Shown here piece by piece: positions 42,201 through 49,891 of a stretch of DNA of 64,000 nt. The translations under genes were made by a program, and so were the position numbers. The first letter of the stretch is position 1. Every line of letters begins with the position of its first letter. The notes under the pieces were generated by a model. The model was given only the letters and a program-made list of their open reading frames with translations. It was not told where the DNA came from and searched no databases. Origin of the DNA: Stutzerimonas stutzeri KOS6 (lineage in GTDB: Bacteria; Pseudomonadota; Gammaproteobacteria; Pseudomonadales; Pseudomonadaceae); the NCBI RefSeq assembly GCF_000307775.2, contig NZ_KK020678.1:198319-262318 (forward strand), read 5' to 3'.

Positions 42201-42351
42201 GGCATTCGATCATAGCCAAGCCTGCGCAAGGCGCACAGTCCGTGGCCTTATGCTGGCCGGTGATGACAAGCGCGGCAGTGTCGCGCACCATGACGCTTCA
42301 TTTCGCGCCGGGTGCGCTCCGTTCCGTCATGGATTTCGCTGGAGAACTGTC

Positions 42352-43188
42352 ATGCGTGTTCTGTCGTCCGTCCTGCTGCTCGCGACATTGGGCATCGCTG
42401 GCGTTGCGGCCGCCGAGGAGGCCCGCCTGATCGAGTCGATCAACGCCTACCGCGGCGAAGTGCAGCGCTGCGGTAGCAAGGCCAGCGAAGAGCTGCCGCC
42501 GCTCACCGCCGATTCGCGTCTGAACCTGCCCGTCGAGGGCGTCGGTGATTTGCAGGATGCCCTGTCCCGCGCGGCCTACCCGATGGTGACGGTTCAGGCC
42601 ATCAGCCTTTCCGGGCCGCGGGATGCACCGACGGCGATGCAGGCGCTGCGTGAGAGTTTCTGCCGGGTGATACTCGACCCGCAGTTCACCGACATCGGGG
42701 TAAGCCGCAATGGGCGCGACTGGCGCATCGTGGTGGCCCGGCCGCTGCTCGATGGTCGCTTGGGCGATTGGCAGGCCGAAGGGCAGAAACTGCTGGAGCA
42801 GATCAATACGGCGCGTGCCTCTGCCCGTCGGTGCGGCACACAGGACTTTGCCGCGGCAGGGCCGCTCAGCTGGGATGCGACGCTGGGCAGCACGGCCGAA
42901 GCCCATAGCCGCGCAATGGCCAACCAGAACTTCTTCAGTCACCTGAGTGAGGACGGGCGCACTCCGGGCGATCGCGCGGAGCTTGCCGGTTATGGCGGCG
43001 GCCTGGTTGGCGAGAACCTCGCCGCGGCGCTGCCGACCCCGCGCAAGGTGCTGGACGGCTGGCTTGCCAGCCCGGGCCATTGCGCCAACCTGATGAACCC
43101 GCAGTTCACCCAGCTTGGCGCTGCCTATGCGGTCGACCCTCAGAGCGATGCGGCCATCTACTGGACGGCGATGTTCGGCGCGCCCTGA
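42352..43188 (+). CDS. Secreted protein with one complete and one degenerate CAP/SCP domain
   Basis: A 278-residue protein with a signal peptide ending GVAAAEEA. Residues about 145-275 are a complete CAP domain: LSWDATLGSTAEAHSRAMAN, FFSHLSEDGRTPGDRAE, GENLAAA and WLASPGHCANLMNPQFTQLG. Residues 22-130 look like a second, degenerate CAP-type repeat, with LIESINAYRGEVQRCG echoing LLEQINTARASARRCG and LDPQFTDIGVS echoing MNPQFTQLGAA. GGAGAACTGTC precedes the ATG. Function of bacterial CAP proteins is unknown. Confidence 0.85.
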   Translation: MRVLSSVLLLATLGIAGVAAAEEARLIESINAYRGEVQRCGSKASEELPPLTADSRLNLPVEGVGDLQDALSRAAYPMVTVQAISLSGPRDAPTAMQALRESFCRVILDPQFTDIGVSRNGRDWRIVVARPLLDGRLGDWQAEGQKLLEQINTARASARRCGTQDFAAAGPLSWDATLGSTAEAHSRAMANQNFFSHLSEDGRTPGDRAELAGYGGGLVGENLAAALPTPRKVLDGWLASPGHCANLMNPQFTQLGAAYAVDPQSDAAIYWTAMFGAP

Positions 43189-43252
43189 GCCTGTGGCTAG
43201 GGAGCAATGCGTTCTGCTTGGGAAGCATCGTCAGCCATGGGCTGCAGCAGGC

Positions 43253-43741
43253 TCACTGGATTTGCCTGCCATCGAGCCTGCGGGAGGTGTCGCGTAATTC
43301 ACCCAAGGCCTGCAACAGGCTCTGGTCTGCGCTGCCGAGCAATTGCATCGCGCCGTTGAGGGTAATCCAGCAGTCGCTTTGCCAGGTCAGTACATGCAGT
43401 TGGTGCTCGCCAACGGCTGCATGCCGAATATGGGGCTGCGAGCGTTTGCTGAAATGCGGCAGCAGCCAATGGCTGATCCAATGCGCCAAGCGTCCGGCCA
43501 GCGATAGCTCACTGTGGCATACCAGGCGATGGACGTTGCGTATGTCGATCCAGATGGTTGGGCGCGGCTGGTTGCCGAAGACGAAGCCCTCGATCTGGCA
43601 GTGGGCATGCAGCGCGCCGAGATCGTCGGGATAACCGAGCAACTGTGCCAGCGGCGGGCCGTCCAGCAGCAGGAGGCCATCTGGCCGATGCAATACGGAA
43701 AGGTCGTGACTCTCGAACGTTACATGATGAAGGGTAGGCAT
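43253..43741 (-). CDS. Hypothetical protein with a weak BRO-N-like N-terminus
   Basis: A 162-residue protein. The segment LLLLDGPPLAQLLGYPDDLG resembles the start of BRO/antirepressor domains, but the rest (PTIWIDIRNVHRLVCHSELS, SKRSQPHIRHAAVGEHQLHV) is not diagnostic. AAGGAAAAGGAA precedes the ATG. It lies between the CAP gene and an XRE-type regulator, a region of small accessory genes. The BRO resemblance is tentative. Confidence 0.5.
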   Translation of the reverse strand: MPTLHHVTFESHDLSVLHRPDGLLLLDGPPLAQLLGYPDDLGALHAHCQIEGFVFGNQPRPTIWIDIRNVHRLVCHSELSLAGRLAHWISHWLLPHFSKRSQPHIRHAAVGEHQLHVLTWQSDCWITLNGAMQLLGSADQSLLQALGELRDTSRRLDGRQIQ

Positions 43742-44006
43742 TCCTTTTCCTTTTCCTTTCGCTGCAGCGCCTGCTTTAAGGTCATGGTCTCAATTGGCCG
43801 AGGGCAGCGCCGCTGCGTCGTAATGGATGTGCGTTGCTTGCGGGAACGCATGTCTTGGACGAATTCAACTGCGCGCGGTCAACCGTCCTTGCCGGTGACC
43901 GGCGTTCCTTCTCCTGCATTCTCGTTGCGAATGAAATCATGAATTCAATTTTAAATACAATCGAATGTTCAGTCAGGCATGGAGCTGGAATTTAACGTCC
44001 GCCTCC

Positions 44007-44432
44007 ATGAACGAAAAACTGGAATTTGCCGAACGCCTGCGTGCCGCGATGCTCGCCGCTGGCTATCCTGATCGCCCAGCTGTCCTGGAAAGAGAGTTCA
44101 ATTCCCGCTATTGGGGCCGGTCAGTCACATTTCAGGCGGTTTCACGCTGGCTGGGCGGAAAGTCCATTCCTTCGCAGGACAAGCTCCAGGTCATCGCACA
44201 ATGGTTGAAGGTCGAGCCCCAGGCACTGCGCTTCGGCGATCGTGCGGTATCGGCGATCCGCGAGCAGCGGGCGCAGTGGGAAGATCCACGTTTCTATCGC
44301 GAGCGTGAAGCCATCGATGCCTTCCTGGCGTTGCCGCCCGAACAGCGCAAGGTCGTCCGCGATGTGATCAAGGCCTTTGCCAAGGCGGGCGACGGTGCGT
44401 CCCCGGACAAGGACGGCCAGAAGATGCGCTGA
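44007..44432 (+). CDS. XRE-like helix-turn-helix regulator
   Basis: A 141-residue protein whose N-terminal 75 residues form a phage-repressor-like HTH (FAERLRAAMLAAGYPDRPAV, VTFQAVSRWLGGKSIPSQDK). The C-terminal half (IDAFLALPPEQRKVVRDVIK) is helical and may dimerise. The start at 44007 begins directly with the HTH domain, but the Shine-Dalgarno is poor. AT-rich sequence at 43940-43980 is the probable promoter. Confidence 0.75.
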   Translation: MNEKLEFAERLRAAMLAAGYPDRPAVLEREFNSRYWGRSVTFQAVSRWLGGKSIPSQDKLQVIAQWLKVEPQALRFGDRAVSAIREQRAQWEDPRFYREREAIDAFLALPPEQRKVVRDVIKAFAKAGDGASPDKDGQKMR

Positions 44433-44454
44433 GCGCGCGCCTTGGCCTTGGCGA

Positions 44455-46446
44455 ATGCACGAAGGCGCCGGGCGCGCGTCGAATGACTTCCGTTTCTCAC
44501 TGCGAATCATATTTTTGACCGACTTCCAAACTCCTGCCGATTCCCTGCCACCGGTCCTGGCCGGCCCGCTGCTACGTCGGATCGAGCCGGGCCGGTTGGC
44601 GTTCTGGCTGGTCGGATCGCGACCACTGGAACTGTCGCTGGTCCTCGAGAGTGCGGACGCCGGGCTGCAACGGCGACTGGCGCCCGCTGAGCTGAACTGT
44701 CTGCAGCTGGCCATCGGCGAGCACGCGGTGCTGCACCTGATCGACGTCGTGCCGGACGAAGCGCTGCCCACCGATTGCCTGATCGAATACGACCTGCGCA
44801 TTCATGCCGGCGCAACGGAGCAGGGCATCGCCGACTGGGCGCCACATCTGCTCTACGATGGCGCGCCGCGTCCGAGCTTTGTCATCAAGTCGCGGCTCGA
44901 TCGCGTGCTGCACGGCTCCTGCCGCAAGCCGCACCATGCCGCCACTGATGGACTGTTGTGCGTGGACGAGCTGCTGGGCAACGCATTGGACAATCCCGCA
45001 GAGCGCCCGGCGCTGCTGCTGATGACCGGCGACCAGGTGTATGCCGACGATGTCGCCGGGCCGATGCTGGTGGCCATCCATGCCCTGGTACGGCGCCTGG
45101 GGCTTTATGGCGAGCGGCTCGAAGGCGCAGTGGTAGATGACAGCGAAGCACTGATGACGCATCCGGCGACCTATTACCGCCGCGAGCAGCTCCTGCCGGC
45201 GTTCAAGTCCAACGAGGCGCTGCGCGAGCGCTTTTTCGGCGGCGTGGACAAACCGGTATTCACCACCGCCAACGGGCAGAACCACCTGATCACCATGGCC
45301 GAAGTCATGGCGATGTATCTGCTCGTCTGGTCGCCGACGCCCTGGTCGCTGATCGCGCCGGTCCGTCCCGATCTCGAGCCGAAGCTCGCCGAGCGCTACC
45401 GCGCCGAGGAGGCCTGCCTGCAGGCCTTCCGTCAGGGGCTGGCACAGGCGGCGCGGGCCCTGGCGCATGTGCCGTCGCTGATGATCTTCGATGACCACGA
45501 CATCACCGACGACTGGAACCTCTCCGCCCGCTGGGAGGAAGTCGCTTACGGCCATCCGCTTTCACGGCGCATCATCGGCAATGCGCTGATCGCCTACCTG
45601 CTCTGCCAGGCCTGGGGCAACCAGCCGCAACGCTTCGGCGGGCTGCTGGAGCAGATGCAGGGGCTGCTGGCTACGGCGAGCGATGCCTGGCTCGATTGTG
45701 CCGAACAGAACCGTTTCATCGACGAGTTGATGCGTCTCGACGGCTGGGGTTACCAGCTGGCGACCGAGCCGCCGCTGGTGGTGCTGGACACCCGCACCCG
45801 ACGCTGGCGCAGCGAGCGCAACCTCAGCCGCCCATCCGGTTTGATGGACTGGGAAGCGCTGAGCGAATTCCAGCAGAACATTCTCGACAAGCCATCGGTG
45901 CTCATCGTCTCGCCGGCACCGATGTTCGGCGTCAAGCTGATCGAGGCGGTGCAGCGCGTGTTCAGCTGGGCCGGCCAGCCCTTGCTGGTGGATGCGGAGA
46001 ACTGGATGGCCCACCGTGGCGCCGCTCACGTGATGATGAACATCTTCCGGCATTCGCGGACCCCGGGTAACTACGTGATTCTCTCCGGCGACGTGCATTA
46101 CTCCTTCGTCTACGAGGTGCATATCCGCTCGCGCGACCGCGGGCCGAGACTGTGGCAGATCACCAGCAGCGGCCTGAAGAACGAATTCCCGCGGCGCCTG
46201 CTGGACTGGTTCGACCGCCTCAACCGCTGGCTCTACGCGCCCTGGTCGCCATTGAACTGGTTGACCAAGCGCCGGCACCTGGAGGTGGTGCCGCGCATAC
46301 CGGATCGCAGCCGGGCTGGCGAGCGCTTGTGGAACGGATCGGGGATAGGTCTGCTGGTGCTGGACGAGCAGGGCAGGCCGCTGCAGATCACGCAGCTGAA
46401 TGCCGATGGGTCGGGCCCGGTGGCGTTCCTTACGGAGCGGACTTAG
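44455..46446 (+). CDS. PhoD-like phosphatase/phosphodiesterase
   Basis: A large metallophosphatase of the PhoD type. Metal-binding blocks are LHGSCRKPHHAATDG, LLMTGDQVYADDVAG, LMIFDDHDITDDWNL and VILSGDVHYSFV. No signal peptide is seen, so it is probably cytoplasmic and may act on phosphoesters other than the classical secreted enzyme. The start is uncertain: ATG 44455 gives 663 residues, while TTG 44514 (MTDFQTPADSL) is also plausible. Its TAG stop is the left border of the deleted MITE copy at 46444. Confidence 0.8.
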   Translation: MHEGAGRASNDFRFSLRIIFLTDFQTPADSLPPVLAGPLLRRIEPGRLAFWLVGSRPLELSLVLESADAGLQRRLAPAELNCLQLAIGEHAVLHLIDVVPDEALPTDCLIEYDLRIHAGATEQGIADWAPHLLYDGAPRPSFVIKSRLDRVLHGSCRKPHHAATDGLLCVDELLGNALDNPAERPALLLMTGDQVYADDVAGPMLVAIHALVRRLGLYGERLEGAVVDDSEALMTHPATYYRREQLLPAFKSNEALRERFFGGVDKPVFTTANGQNHLITMAEVMAMYLLVWSPTPWSLIAPVRPDLEPKLAERYRAEEACLQAFRQGLAQAARALAHVPSLMIFDDHDITDDWNLSARWEEVAYGHPLSRRIIGNALIAYLLCQAWGNQPQRFGGLLEQMQGLLATASDAWLDCAEQNRFIDELMRLDGWGYQLATEPPLVVLDTRTRRWRSERNLSRPSGLMDWEALSEFQQNILDKPSVLIVSPAPMFGVKLIEAVQRVFSWAGQPLLVDAENWMAHRGAAHVMMNIFRHSRTPGNYVILSGDVHYSFVYEVHIRSRDRGPRLWQITSSGLKNEFPRRLLDWFDRLNRWLYAPWSPLNWLTKRRHLEVVPRIPDRSRAGERLWNGSGIGLLVLDEQGRPLQITQLNADGSGPVAFLTERT

Positions 46447-46495
46447 GTTCTGTACGAAGCATCACCCAGCGCAGGCATTTTTCGTACAGCGCCTA
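46444..46495. mobile_element. Internally deleted copy C of the MITE (52 bp)
   Basis: Left end TAGGTTCTGTACGA is joined directly to the last 38 bases of the right half (GCATCACCCAGCGCAGGC, then TTTTTCGTACAGCGCCTA), so about 93 internal bases are missing relative to the 145-bp copies. Borders are TTAG and CTAG. The left border is the stop codon of the PhoD-like gene. Confidence 0.82.
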
Positions 46496-46533
46496 GGCCC
46501 GGGCTGATCGCTAGTCGAGCATGACCATGGCGG

Positions 46534-47181
46534 TCACGCCTGTCGCTCCGGGTCGCCAGACACCACGCGCTCGGCGCGCAGTTCGGCGGTTGCATGCCGG
46601 GTGATCTGCACTGCCGCGCTGATGGAGAGCAGCGCCATGATCGTCGCCACGATCAGATCCGGCCAGCCGGAGCCGGTACCGAACACCCCCAGCGCAGCGA
46701 GCATCACAGCCAGGTTGCCGAGCGCATCGTTGCGGCTGCACAGCCAGACGCTGCGCATGTTGCTGTCGCCTTCACGGTAGGCATAGAGCATGGCGGCCAC
46801 GACAATGTTCGCCAGTAGTGCGATCACGCCGACGACGCCCATTGTCGAGGCCTGCGGCACGCTGCCGTCGACGAAGTTGCCAACGGCGATCACCAGGATG
46901 AACACGCCGAACAGGCCCATGGTCAACGCCTTGGCCAGCGATGCCCGCGCCCGCGCCATGACCCCGAGACCGAGCACGAACAGGCTGACGCCGTAGTTGG
47001 CCGCGTCGCCGAAGAAGTCCAGCGAGTCGGCCAGCAGCGACACCGACCCGGCGCGCACGCCCGCGCCGATTTCAACGGCGAACATCGCCAGATTGATCAG
47101 CAGCGCGATCCAGAGAATGCGCCGATATCGCCCGCGCGCTACTGCGCTGGCGCAACCACTGTTGCAGCAATTTCCTGCCAT
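46534..47181 (-). CDS. Cation diffusion facilitator family metal efflux protein
   Basis: A 215-residue CDF transporter with five or six helices. The N-terminus has a metal-binding-like CCNSGC, helix II carries SVSLLADSLDFFGDAANYGV with the conserved Asp pair, and the later helix has SRNDALGNLAVMLAALG. The usual long cytoplasmic C-terminal domain is absent, so it is a short member. GAGGCGATG precedes the ATG. Divergent from a MerR regulator over a MerR-type promoter that reads into this gene, implying metal-induced efflux. Confidence 0.85.
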   Translation of the reverse strand: MAGNCCNSGCASAVARGRYRRILWIALLINLAMFAVEIGAGVRAGSVSLLADSLDFFGDAANYGVSLFVLGLGVMARARASLAKALTMGLFGVFILVIAVGNFVDGSVPQASTMGVVGVIALLANIVVAAMLYAYREGDSNMRSVWLCSRNDALGNLAVMLAALGVFGTGSGWPDLIVATIMALLSISAAVQITRHATAELRAERVVSGDPERQA

Positions 47182-47217
47182 GAGCATCGCCTCGGAATGT
47201 CGATGGCGGTACGCTAA

Positions 47218-47238
47218 ACCCTGTAGCAACTACAGGGT
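47218..47238. promoter_or_regulatory. MerR-type operator/promoter for the CDF gene
   Basis: A perfect 9-3-9 dyad, ACCCTGTAG, CAA, CTACAGGGT. On the minus strand it lies between TTGACC (-35) and TAGCGT (-10) with a 19-base spacer, the overlong spacing that MerR proteins untwist when activated by metal. Confidence 0.82.
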
Positions 47239-47244
47239 CAAGCC

Positions 47245-47646
47245 ATGCCGCTCACCATTGGCAAACTCAGCCAGGCCACGTCCGTAAACGTGGAAACCAT
47301 TCGCTATTACGAGCGCATCGGCCTGCTGGCCGCACCGTCACGGACCTCATCCGGCTACCGCACCTTCAGTGAGCAGGATGCCGCGCGTCTGCGCTTCATC
47401 AAGCGGGGGCGGGAGCTCGGCTTCTCCCTCGACGAAATCCGTACCCTGGTCGGACTGGCCGACCAGCCCGGGCATGCCTGCACCGATGTCGATCGTCTGG
47501 TGCAAAGCCATCTGCTCGAGGTGCGCCAGCGCATCGCCGACCTGCAGCGTCTCGAAGCGGAACTGCAGCGCCTGGCCGGCTGCAGCGAGTCCTCGGTCAG
47601 GGACTGCCGGATCATCGAGGCCCTCACGGCAGGCGGGCACAAGTAG
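47245..47646 (+). CDS. MerR-family metal-responsive regulator (CadR/PbrR-like)
   Basis: A 133-residue MerR protein with the N-terminal HTH TIGKLSQATSVNVETIRYYE and long dimerisation helix. Candidate metal-site cysteines are in GHACTDVD (about residue 77), CSESSVRDC (two Cys near residues 113-121), the spacing seen in zinc, cadmium or lead sensors. The ATG is six bases from the operator. It likely activates the divergent CDF gene. Confidence 0.88.
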   Translation: MPLTIGKLSQATSVNVETIRYYERIGLLAAPSRTSSGYRTFSEQDAARLRFIKRGRELGFSLDEIRTLVGLADQPGHACTDVDRLVQSHLLEVRQRIADLQRLEAELQRLAGCSESSVRDCRIIEALTAGGHK

Positions 47647-47831
47647 CGCTTGCCCGGCTCCTGCACAACGGCGCTGCCTCTGCCATGGACACATCCATCC
47701 GGGATCACCGGGGCCTTGCTGCCCTGAGCCAGCGGTCGCGAGATGCAGGCTTCGACGAACGACCTGCCCGCCAGTGCGCTCCAACGCGATGAGTCACCCA
47801 TGACCTTCGCTTCTGCCAGAGGACCGCTGCC

Positions 47832-47981
47832 ATGACCGACCCAGACGAGCCGCTCGAGGATGGCCTGACGCCACCCGATTACGACGAATACGGCGATGTG
47901 CCGGACTCGGCCGAACATGCTGCCGAGCCAGGGCCCGAGCCCCGGGACGCACCGAACGCGGGCGAGAGCCCGCTTGGCTAG
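47832..47981 (+). CDS. Small acidic hypothetical protein
   Basis: A 49-residue acidic, proline-rich protein (MTDPDEPLEDGLTPPDYDEY at the start) with AGAGGA eight bases before the ATG. No hydrophobic segment. I recognise no family. The strong Asp/Glu bias and good ribosome site favour a real gene, but it could be spurious. Confidence 0.45.
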   Translation: MTDPDEPLEDGLTPPDYDEYGDVPDSAEHAAEPGPEPRDAPNAGESPLG

Positions 47982-48119
47982 CGCGCGGCCTGGATACAGC
48001 CGTGCTTGCCGAGACAGCCACTGGACAATCCGATCCATCCAGCCTAAAAAGGCGCGCTGCACCGGTCGGCAACAGTGCCGGCCGGCAGCAGCGTGTTCTT
48101 CATCAGAGGCAGACGAATC

Positions 48120-48251
48120 GTGAGAAAGAAAAAGCCCGTAGACCCCGTCCGTCAGGCTGAAAAGAACCGCGCGCATCGAATCGGCTGGGTGATCGCCCTG
48201 GCGGGGATCGTCTGCGGGTTCGCTTTGGTCGCCCTTAAGCCCGGTCTCTAG
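48120..48251 (+). CDS. Small single-pass membrane protein
   Basis: A 43-residue protein starting at GTG, MRKKKPVDPVRQAEKNRAHR, followed by a single membrane helix (IGWVIALAGIVCGFALVAL). The positive N-terminus predicts a cytoplasmic N-in topology. GAGG lies about ten bases upstream. It precedes the zinc-ribbon gene by 61 bases and may share its transcript. Confidence 0.5.
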   Translation: MRKKKPVDPVRQAEKNRAHRIGWVIALAGIVCGFALVALKPGL

Positions 48252-48312
48252 GGGCGCCGGTCCGGTAGCTCGGAGCAGCGCTGCCAATACCTGTTCGCTT
48301 GAGGGAGATAGC

Positions 48313-48561
48313 ATGCCGACCTACGACTACCGTTGCGAAGCCAATGGCCAGGTTTATGAAGTGCGCCACCCGATGGCGCTGCGCCCGAAGACCTGGGGCG
48401 AACTGCGCGCCGCTGGCGCGGTGGGCGAAGATGCGTCGATACCGGACGAGGCGCGGGTGACCCAGTTGCTGACCGCGGCCGGCGTAGTCAACAGTCGAGT
48501 GCTGAAGAACCCCGAGGCGCCGGCCTGTGCACGCAGTGGTTGCGCGGGCAATTGCCGCTGA
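48313..48561 (+). CDS. FmdB-type zinc-ribbon protein
   Basis: An 82-residue protein beginning MPTYDYRCEANGQVYEVRHP, the FmdB zinc-ribbon start, with the second cysteine cluster at the C-terminus (CARSGCAGNC). GAGGGAG precedes the ATG. Unlike typical FmdB proteins the two cysteine clusters are separated by a long helical segment. Function unknown. Confidence 0.82.
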   Translation: MPTYDYRCEANGQVYEVRHPMALRPKTWGELRAAGAVGEDASIPDEARVTQLLTAAGVVNSRVLKNPEAPACARSGCAGNCR

Positions 48562-48600
48562 TTGACCGCAGGTGATATCCGCAACGGGCGCTTCTGCTAC

Positions 48601-48630
48601 GTGGAAAACGGCGGAGCCTTTTCCACGCGC
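48601..48630. repeat. REP palindrome adjoining MITE copy B
   Basis: GTGGAAAACGGCGGAGCC followed by TTTTCCACGCGC; the arms GTGGAAAA and TTTTCCAC pair. Same family as the units around the RAYT gene at 60 kb and at 53173. The MITE starts at the next base. Confidence 0.8.
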
Positions 48631-48775
48631 TAGGTTCTGCACGAAAAGTCGTCGAGCGAAGGTCAGGCGAGGCAAAAACGGGTGAGGAAGCGGAGTTTAC
48701 ATGCTGTAAATGATCATTCCGAACCCGTTTTTAACGAAGCATCAGCCAGCGCAGGCACTTTTCGTACAGAGCCTA
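48631..48775. mobile_element. MITE-like palindromic element, full copy B (145 bp)
   Basis: Exactly the same length as copy A and in reverse orientation to it. Ends are TAGGTTCTGCACGAAAAGT and ACTTTTCGTACAGAGCCTA. The inner AAAAACGGGT and ACCCGTTTTT arms are present. Borders read CTAG and CTAA. Non-coding. Confidence 0.88.
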
Positions 48776-48805
48776 AGGCCAGCCCATTTCCCCCATGGCT
48801 ACCAG

Positions 48806-49228
48806 CTAGTAATGCATCTGCAGCGTGATTCTGGCAGGCGTGTCGGCGCTCACCTCGAAGGCGCTGTCCTCGAATGCCGGCGGGCCCATCACCTTCGGAT
48901 CGTTGGACAGCCCATAGCCTTCCGTGGGAATCATGCCGAAGCGTCGATCCAGTTCGCCGTTGCCGTTTTCATCATGGTAGGCCAGCACCGCATAGCGCCC
49001 AGGTGGCAGCTCGCTGAACACCAGCGTCATCGCGCCCTTCCGTGCCTTGGCCTTCTGCGTGGCAAAGGCCTGGTTCTCCTTGCGAAAGGTTTTCGGATCG
49101 GCATACACAGCCACGGCCACCTGGCCGTCGTCATGCTCAAGCCCGGCAAGGGTGATCTGCAGCTCCTGGGCATGGGCTGCGGGTACCGCCAGGGCGAGGG
49201 GGATGCCCAGCGCAGATAGTGCTTTCAT
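48806..49228 (-). CDS. DUF2141 periplasmic protein
   Basis: A 140-residue secreted protein. Signal peptide ends AHA before QELQITL. The DUF2141 signature is LPPGRYAVLAYHDENGNGEL with DRRFGMIPTEGYGLSND following. GAGAGCAC precedes the ATG. Members are beta-sandwich proteins of unknown role exported to the periplasm. Confidence 0.88.
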   Translation of the reverse strand: MKALSALGIPLALAVPAAHAQELQITLAGLEHDDGQVAVAVYADPKTFRKENQAFATQKAKARKGAMTLVFSELPPGRYAVLAYHDENGNGELDRRFGMIPTEGYGLSNDPKVMGPPAFEDSAFEVSADTPARITLQMHY

Positions 49229-49351
49229 GCTGTGCTCTCGATGTCGAGGGTGAAGAAGCCGCCAGGCGGTTCGTCCGCGTTCGCCGCCAGCGACGCAAGT
49301 AACGATCATGTTCGGCCAGTACGCGACGCGTTGTCCACGCCTGCCAGGCGA

Positions 49352-49819
49352 TCAGAACTGCGGGCCGGAGCGGGTCCTGTTGCCCTTGGCCAGGCGGTCG
49401 TAGAGCACCACATTGACCGTCGCCGCGAGATTCATGCAGCCGTTGGTGGGGATGTAGACCACGTCTTCGCACCAATCGCGGAGCTCCTTGCTCAGCGAGC
49501 CGTCCTCGGCACCGAAGATGTACAGCGCACGATCCGGGTGGGTGTATTCGGGGAGGGCGCGGGCGCCTTCGACCAACTCCACGGCGACCGGCACGCAGCC
49601 GAGCGGAAGGATCCTGCGCAGGTCATCGATATTGATCAGCGGAATGTCCTGATGAACCTTCTTGGTGTCGGTGACGAAATCCTTGGCGCGGTCGTAGCGG
49701 GTGCCGGTGTAGAACACCGAGGCGGCGCCATAGCAGCCTGCGGCACGCATGATCGCGCCCACATTGGACGGCGATTTCGGGTTGCTCAGGCCGATGCAGG
49801 CATAGCGTTTGTTGCTCAC
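49352..49819 (-). CDS. SPOUT-family RNA methyltransferase (TrmH/SpoU type)
   Basis: A 155-residue single-domain SPOUT methyltransferase. Motif 1 is SNPKSPSNVGAIMRAAGCYG, motif 2 YIFGAEDGSLSKEL and motif 3 IPTNGCMNLAATVNVVLYDR. These enzymes 2'-O-methylate tRNA or rRNA using S-adenosylmethionine. It lacks the N-terminal substrate domain of RlmB and is nearer TrmH/TrmL in size; the target nucleotide cannot be told. Confidence 0.9.
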   Translation of the reverse strand: MSNKRYACIGLSNPKSPSNVGAIMRAAGCYGAASVFYTGTRYDRAKDFVTDTKKVHQDIPLINIDDLRRILPLGCVPVAVELVEGARALPEYTHPDRALYIFGAEDGSLSKELRDWCEDVVYIPTNGCMNLAATVNVVLYDRLAKGNRTRSGPQF

Positions 49820-49891
49820 GGATAAGGGCTCGCGCGGGAAACGCGCGAGTATACGGGACAGTTTCGTCGACGGTCGGTTGCAGCGGCCGAA

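Noticed and set aside
49829..49849. Hairpin CTCGCGCG/CGCGCGAG as a terminator
   Set aside because: No T-run follows on either strand; it lies in the leader of the methyltransferase gene.
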